NCBI GenBank assembly: GCA_015490795.1
Contig: WFXD01000048.1
Coordinates: 1 to 58,781 of the forward strand
Direction: 5' to 3'
Length of the DNA stretch: 58,781 nt
DNA from: Gammaproteobacteria bacterium
GTDB taxonomy: Bacteria; Pseudomonadota; Gammaproteobacteria; Chromatiales; Chromatiaceae
Part shown: piece by piece, positions 57,361 through 58,781 of the stretch
Position numbering within the stretch: position 1 is the stretch's first letter
Layout: each line of letters opens with the position of its first letter
Made by a program: the position numbers and the translations under genes
The notes under the pieces: generated by a model
The model's database searches: none
Told to the model about the DNA's origin: nothing
The model's input: only the letters and a program-made list of their open reading frames with translations

Positions 57361-58518
57361 TCAGAAGCCCAGGCGACTTGGCTCTGTCTTGCGCTTGAGA
57401 TAGCGAATACTGCTCCGGGTAGGGAACTCCACATACCAGGTCAACATCACCCTATACTTCTCTTCGAGCTGCGGGCCATTGAGGCGCTGGTAGAGTGGGA
57501 TACCGATATTGAAATCGATAATGTGCAGTGGCGCAGGTTGCCACTGCAGGCCAAGGGTGGCCATCAATGCGGTGCCGCCATAGTTGTCAGGGTCCCACAG
57601 AGGGGTCATATAGGGAGAGTTGGGGTCATTTTTTATGACACGCCCCGATTCGCCACTCTTCGACTCATCCATCTCGCCCTTGATACGACCCCAGTGCTTG
57701 CCATTGAGCTGAATCTGACCCAGCAGGTCATAGCGAAACTGGTACATGCCGTAGAGATCAATCTTCAGTTCATTGCCCAGCCGATAGTCACGGTCATTAT
57801 CATAGAGCCGTGCTGTGTAGAGTGCATTCGCACCCCACCAATAGGGGGAGTTTGACGCCTGATAGAGAATGCCCAGGCTGGGGTCGAAGGTACCTGAACC
57901 CAGCTGCATGCTATATGGAAGCTGCTCTGCCTTGCGGATAGAGAGGGGGTGGTCACCATTCTTTTTGTCGATAGAGCCGGTAGGCAGGCTCAGACCAAAA
58001 AAGAGCGAGGCCTGGCGGGTAGGGATAAGCGGATCATCGGCAAAAAGACGGTACTTGCCCATCAGCATGGTATCTGCAACGCCAGTGGACTCCATGATAA
58101 ATCCACTCTCACCCGTTATGCCTTGCATCGTGGTGTTGAATTTCATATCCATGCGGTTCTCCTTGTGCATCAACATCACACCGCCAAAAAAATCATCCGA
58201 AAAACTGTACCCCAGGGTAAGATTGAACATCCTCATGTCCATGCGGGTCGGCACGGCCATGAACTTGCCCATGGCCGGCATGCCAAGCAGGTCACGGGAG
58301 GCCAGATCATCCCCCCGGTCTTGCAGCCCCTTCATCTGCATAAACATGGTGCTGGCTTTTATGCGGAACTCTTTTGTCTCCGGCACCCCGCCACCTGGAA
58401 TATTCATCGGCATGTTGCCACCACACTTGCCACAACACAGCCCCACATACGCTTGTGTCGTGGCACTGAAAACCTGCATGCAAAACCCCGCAGCAAACAA
58501 AACAGCTCTTCTTTTCAA
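57361..58518 (-). CDS. Outer-membrane transporter-like beta-barrel protein, Met-rich
   Basis: A protein of about 385 residues with a signal peptide and a barrel pattern resembling the meta-pathway phenol-degradation outer-membrane family (FGLSLPTGSID, YRLGNELKIDLYGMYQF). I prefer a TTG start at 58518, preceded by GAGGAAGA, because it begins directly with the signal peptide; the frame is open 70 codons further but that part lacks secretion features. After the signal comes GLCCGKCGGNMPM, and MRMDMRMF and MLMHKENRMDM are methionine-rich, hinting at copper or other soft-metal handling. Confidence 0.7.
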   Translation of the reverse strand: MKRRAVLFAAGFCMQVFSATTQAYVGLCCGKCGGNMPMNIPGGGVPETKEFRIKASTMFMQMKGLQDRGDDLASRDLLGMPAMGKFMAVPTRMDMRMFNLTLGYSFSDDFFGGVMLMHKENRMDMKFNTTMQGITGESGFIMESTGVADTMLMGKYRLFADDPLIPTRQASLFFGLSLPTGSIDKKNGDHPLSIRKAEQLPYSMQLGSGTFDPSLGILYQASNSPYWWGANALYTARLYDNDRDYRLGNELKIDLYGMYQFRYDLLGQIQLNGKHWGRIKGEMDESKSGESGRVIKNDPNSPYMTPLWDPDNYGGTALMATLGLQWQPAPLHIIDFNIGIPLYQRLNGPQLEEKYRVMLTWYVEFPTRSSIRYLKRKTEPSRLGF

Positions 58519-58733
58519 GGTGTCTTCCTCTGGGTGGATAAAACCTATCGAACATTGAGCAGGGAAGGCTAACGGAGCCACAGCACTTTGAAAATGCGGC
58601 ATAGTGTCGCACCCTGGCAGGAATCTGGAACGGGCCAGGCCATGGTGTGCGTGGTTTTTGTATGCTAAAACGGTGAAAAGGAGAGAGGTTGGTCTATGCC
58701 ATAATTGAGTGGATGATAGACCACACAAAAGCC

Positions 58734-58756
58734 CCCTCCCCCTTTTAGGGGGAGGG
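58734..58756. repeat. C/G-rich hairpin at the right edge
   Basis: The nine-base arm ccctccccc (58734-58742) pairs with gggggaggg (58748-58756) around a five-base loop. It is not followed by a T-run, so it is more a dispersed hairpin repeat than a terminator. Confidence 0.6.
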
Positions 58757-58781
58757 TTGGGGTGGGGGTAAAATGCAACAC

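Overview
The window reads as a chromosomal segment of a facultatively anaerobic, denitrifying gammaproteobacterium. The grounds are a PTS-Ntr/HprK/RapZ block beside rpoN, the order lptBAC-kdsCD-yrbG / mlaFEDCB-murA-hisGDC, and a full cytochrome cd1 nitrite reductase (nir) cluster with a DNR-type regulator. Gene order and the many c-type cytochromes would suit a sulfur-oxidising lineage, but no sulfur-oxidation gene is present, so this is only inference. No rRNA, tRNA or CRISPR array was seen. Most of the sequence is moderately GC-rich; 38.0-43.3 kb and 53.3-53.8 kb are visibly more AT-rich.

Layout. 0-9.3 kb (minus): HPr (cut by the window edge), an EIIA of the mannose family, RapZ, HprK, PtsN, HPF and RpoN, then LptB/A/C, KdsC, KdsD and a YrbG-type antiporter. 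9.5-17.7 kb (plus): mlaFEDCB, murA, hisG, hisD, hisC, and a tri-haem cytochrome at the end of the run. 17.8-28.0 kb (minus): nirS, then nirC-F-D-L-G-H-J-N, a secreted nuclease and cysG, which probably takes the place of nirE. FNR/DNR-type boxes lie before nirC and between nirS and a divergent hemerythrin gene. 28.1-31.3 kb (plus): hemerythrin, a DUF2249 protein, a polytopic membrane protein and a DNR-type regulator. 31.4-38 kb: two convergent PPK2 kinases, thiC with a terminator in its leader, a Pcm-like methyltransferase, proA and nadD. 38-39.7 kb: a peroxiredoxin-like protein and zapE.

39.8-42.8 kb (minus) holds the most unusual locus. It is a four-gene cassette: a secreted protein with a buried Tat-like signal, a PqqD-like protein, an HprK-like kinase and a nucleotidyltransferase. 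It resembles what has been named the HPr-rel-A system, whose biochemical role is, as far as I know, unestablished. I read it as a possible modification system for the exported protein encoded by its first gene.

43.2-58.8 kb: a short inverted-repeat element that supplies the stop codon of an AmgK-like kinase gene, a GGDEF protein, an EEP-family hydrolase, cytochrome c4, a quinone-oxidoreductase-like enzyme, a SIMPL protein, a second inverted-repeat element that appears to have replaced the start of a nitrilase-family gene, moeA-moaD-moaE, a brnTA toxin-antitoxin pair, a HopJ-like gene, a stand-alone zinc-ribbon protein paired with an AIM24-like protein, apaH, and an outer-membrane protein/cytochrome lipoprotein/TlpA-like group.

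How the genes connect: the nir cluster makes the periplasmic nitrite reductase and its haem d1. The nearby DNR-like regulator and the FNR-type boxes probably couple it, together with the hemerythrin gene, to NO and oxygen limitation. MoeA/MoaD/MoaE supply molybdenum cofactor, which upstream nitrate reduction would need, although no molybdoenzyme is in the window.
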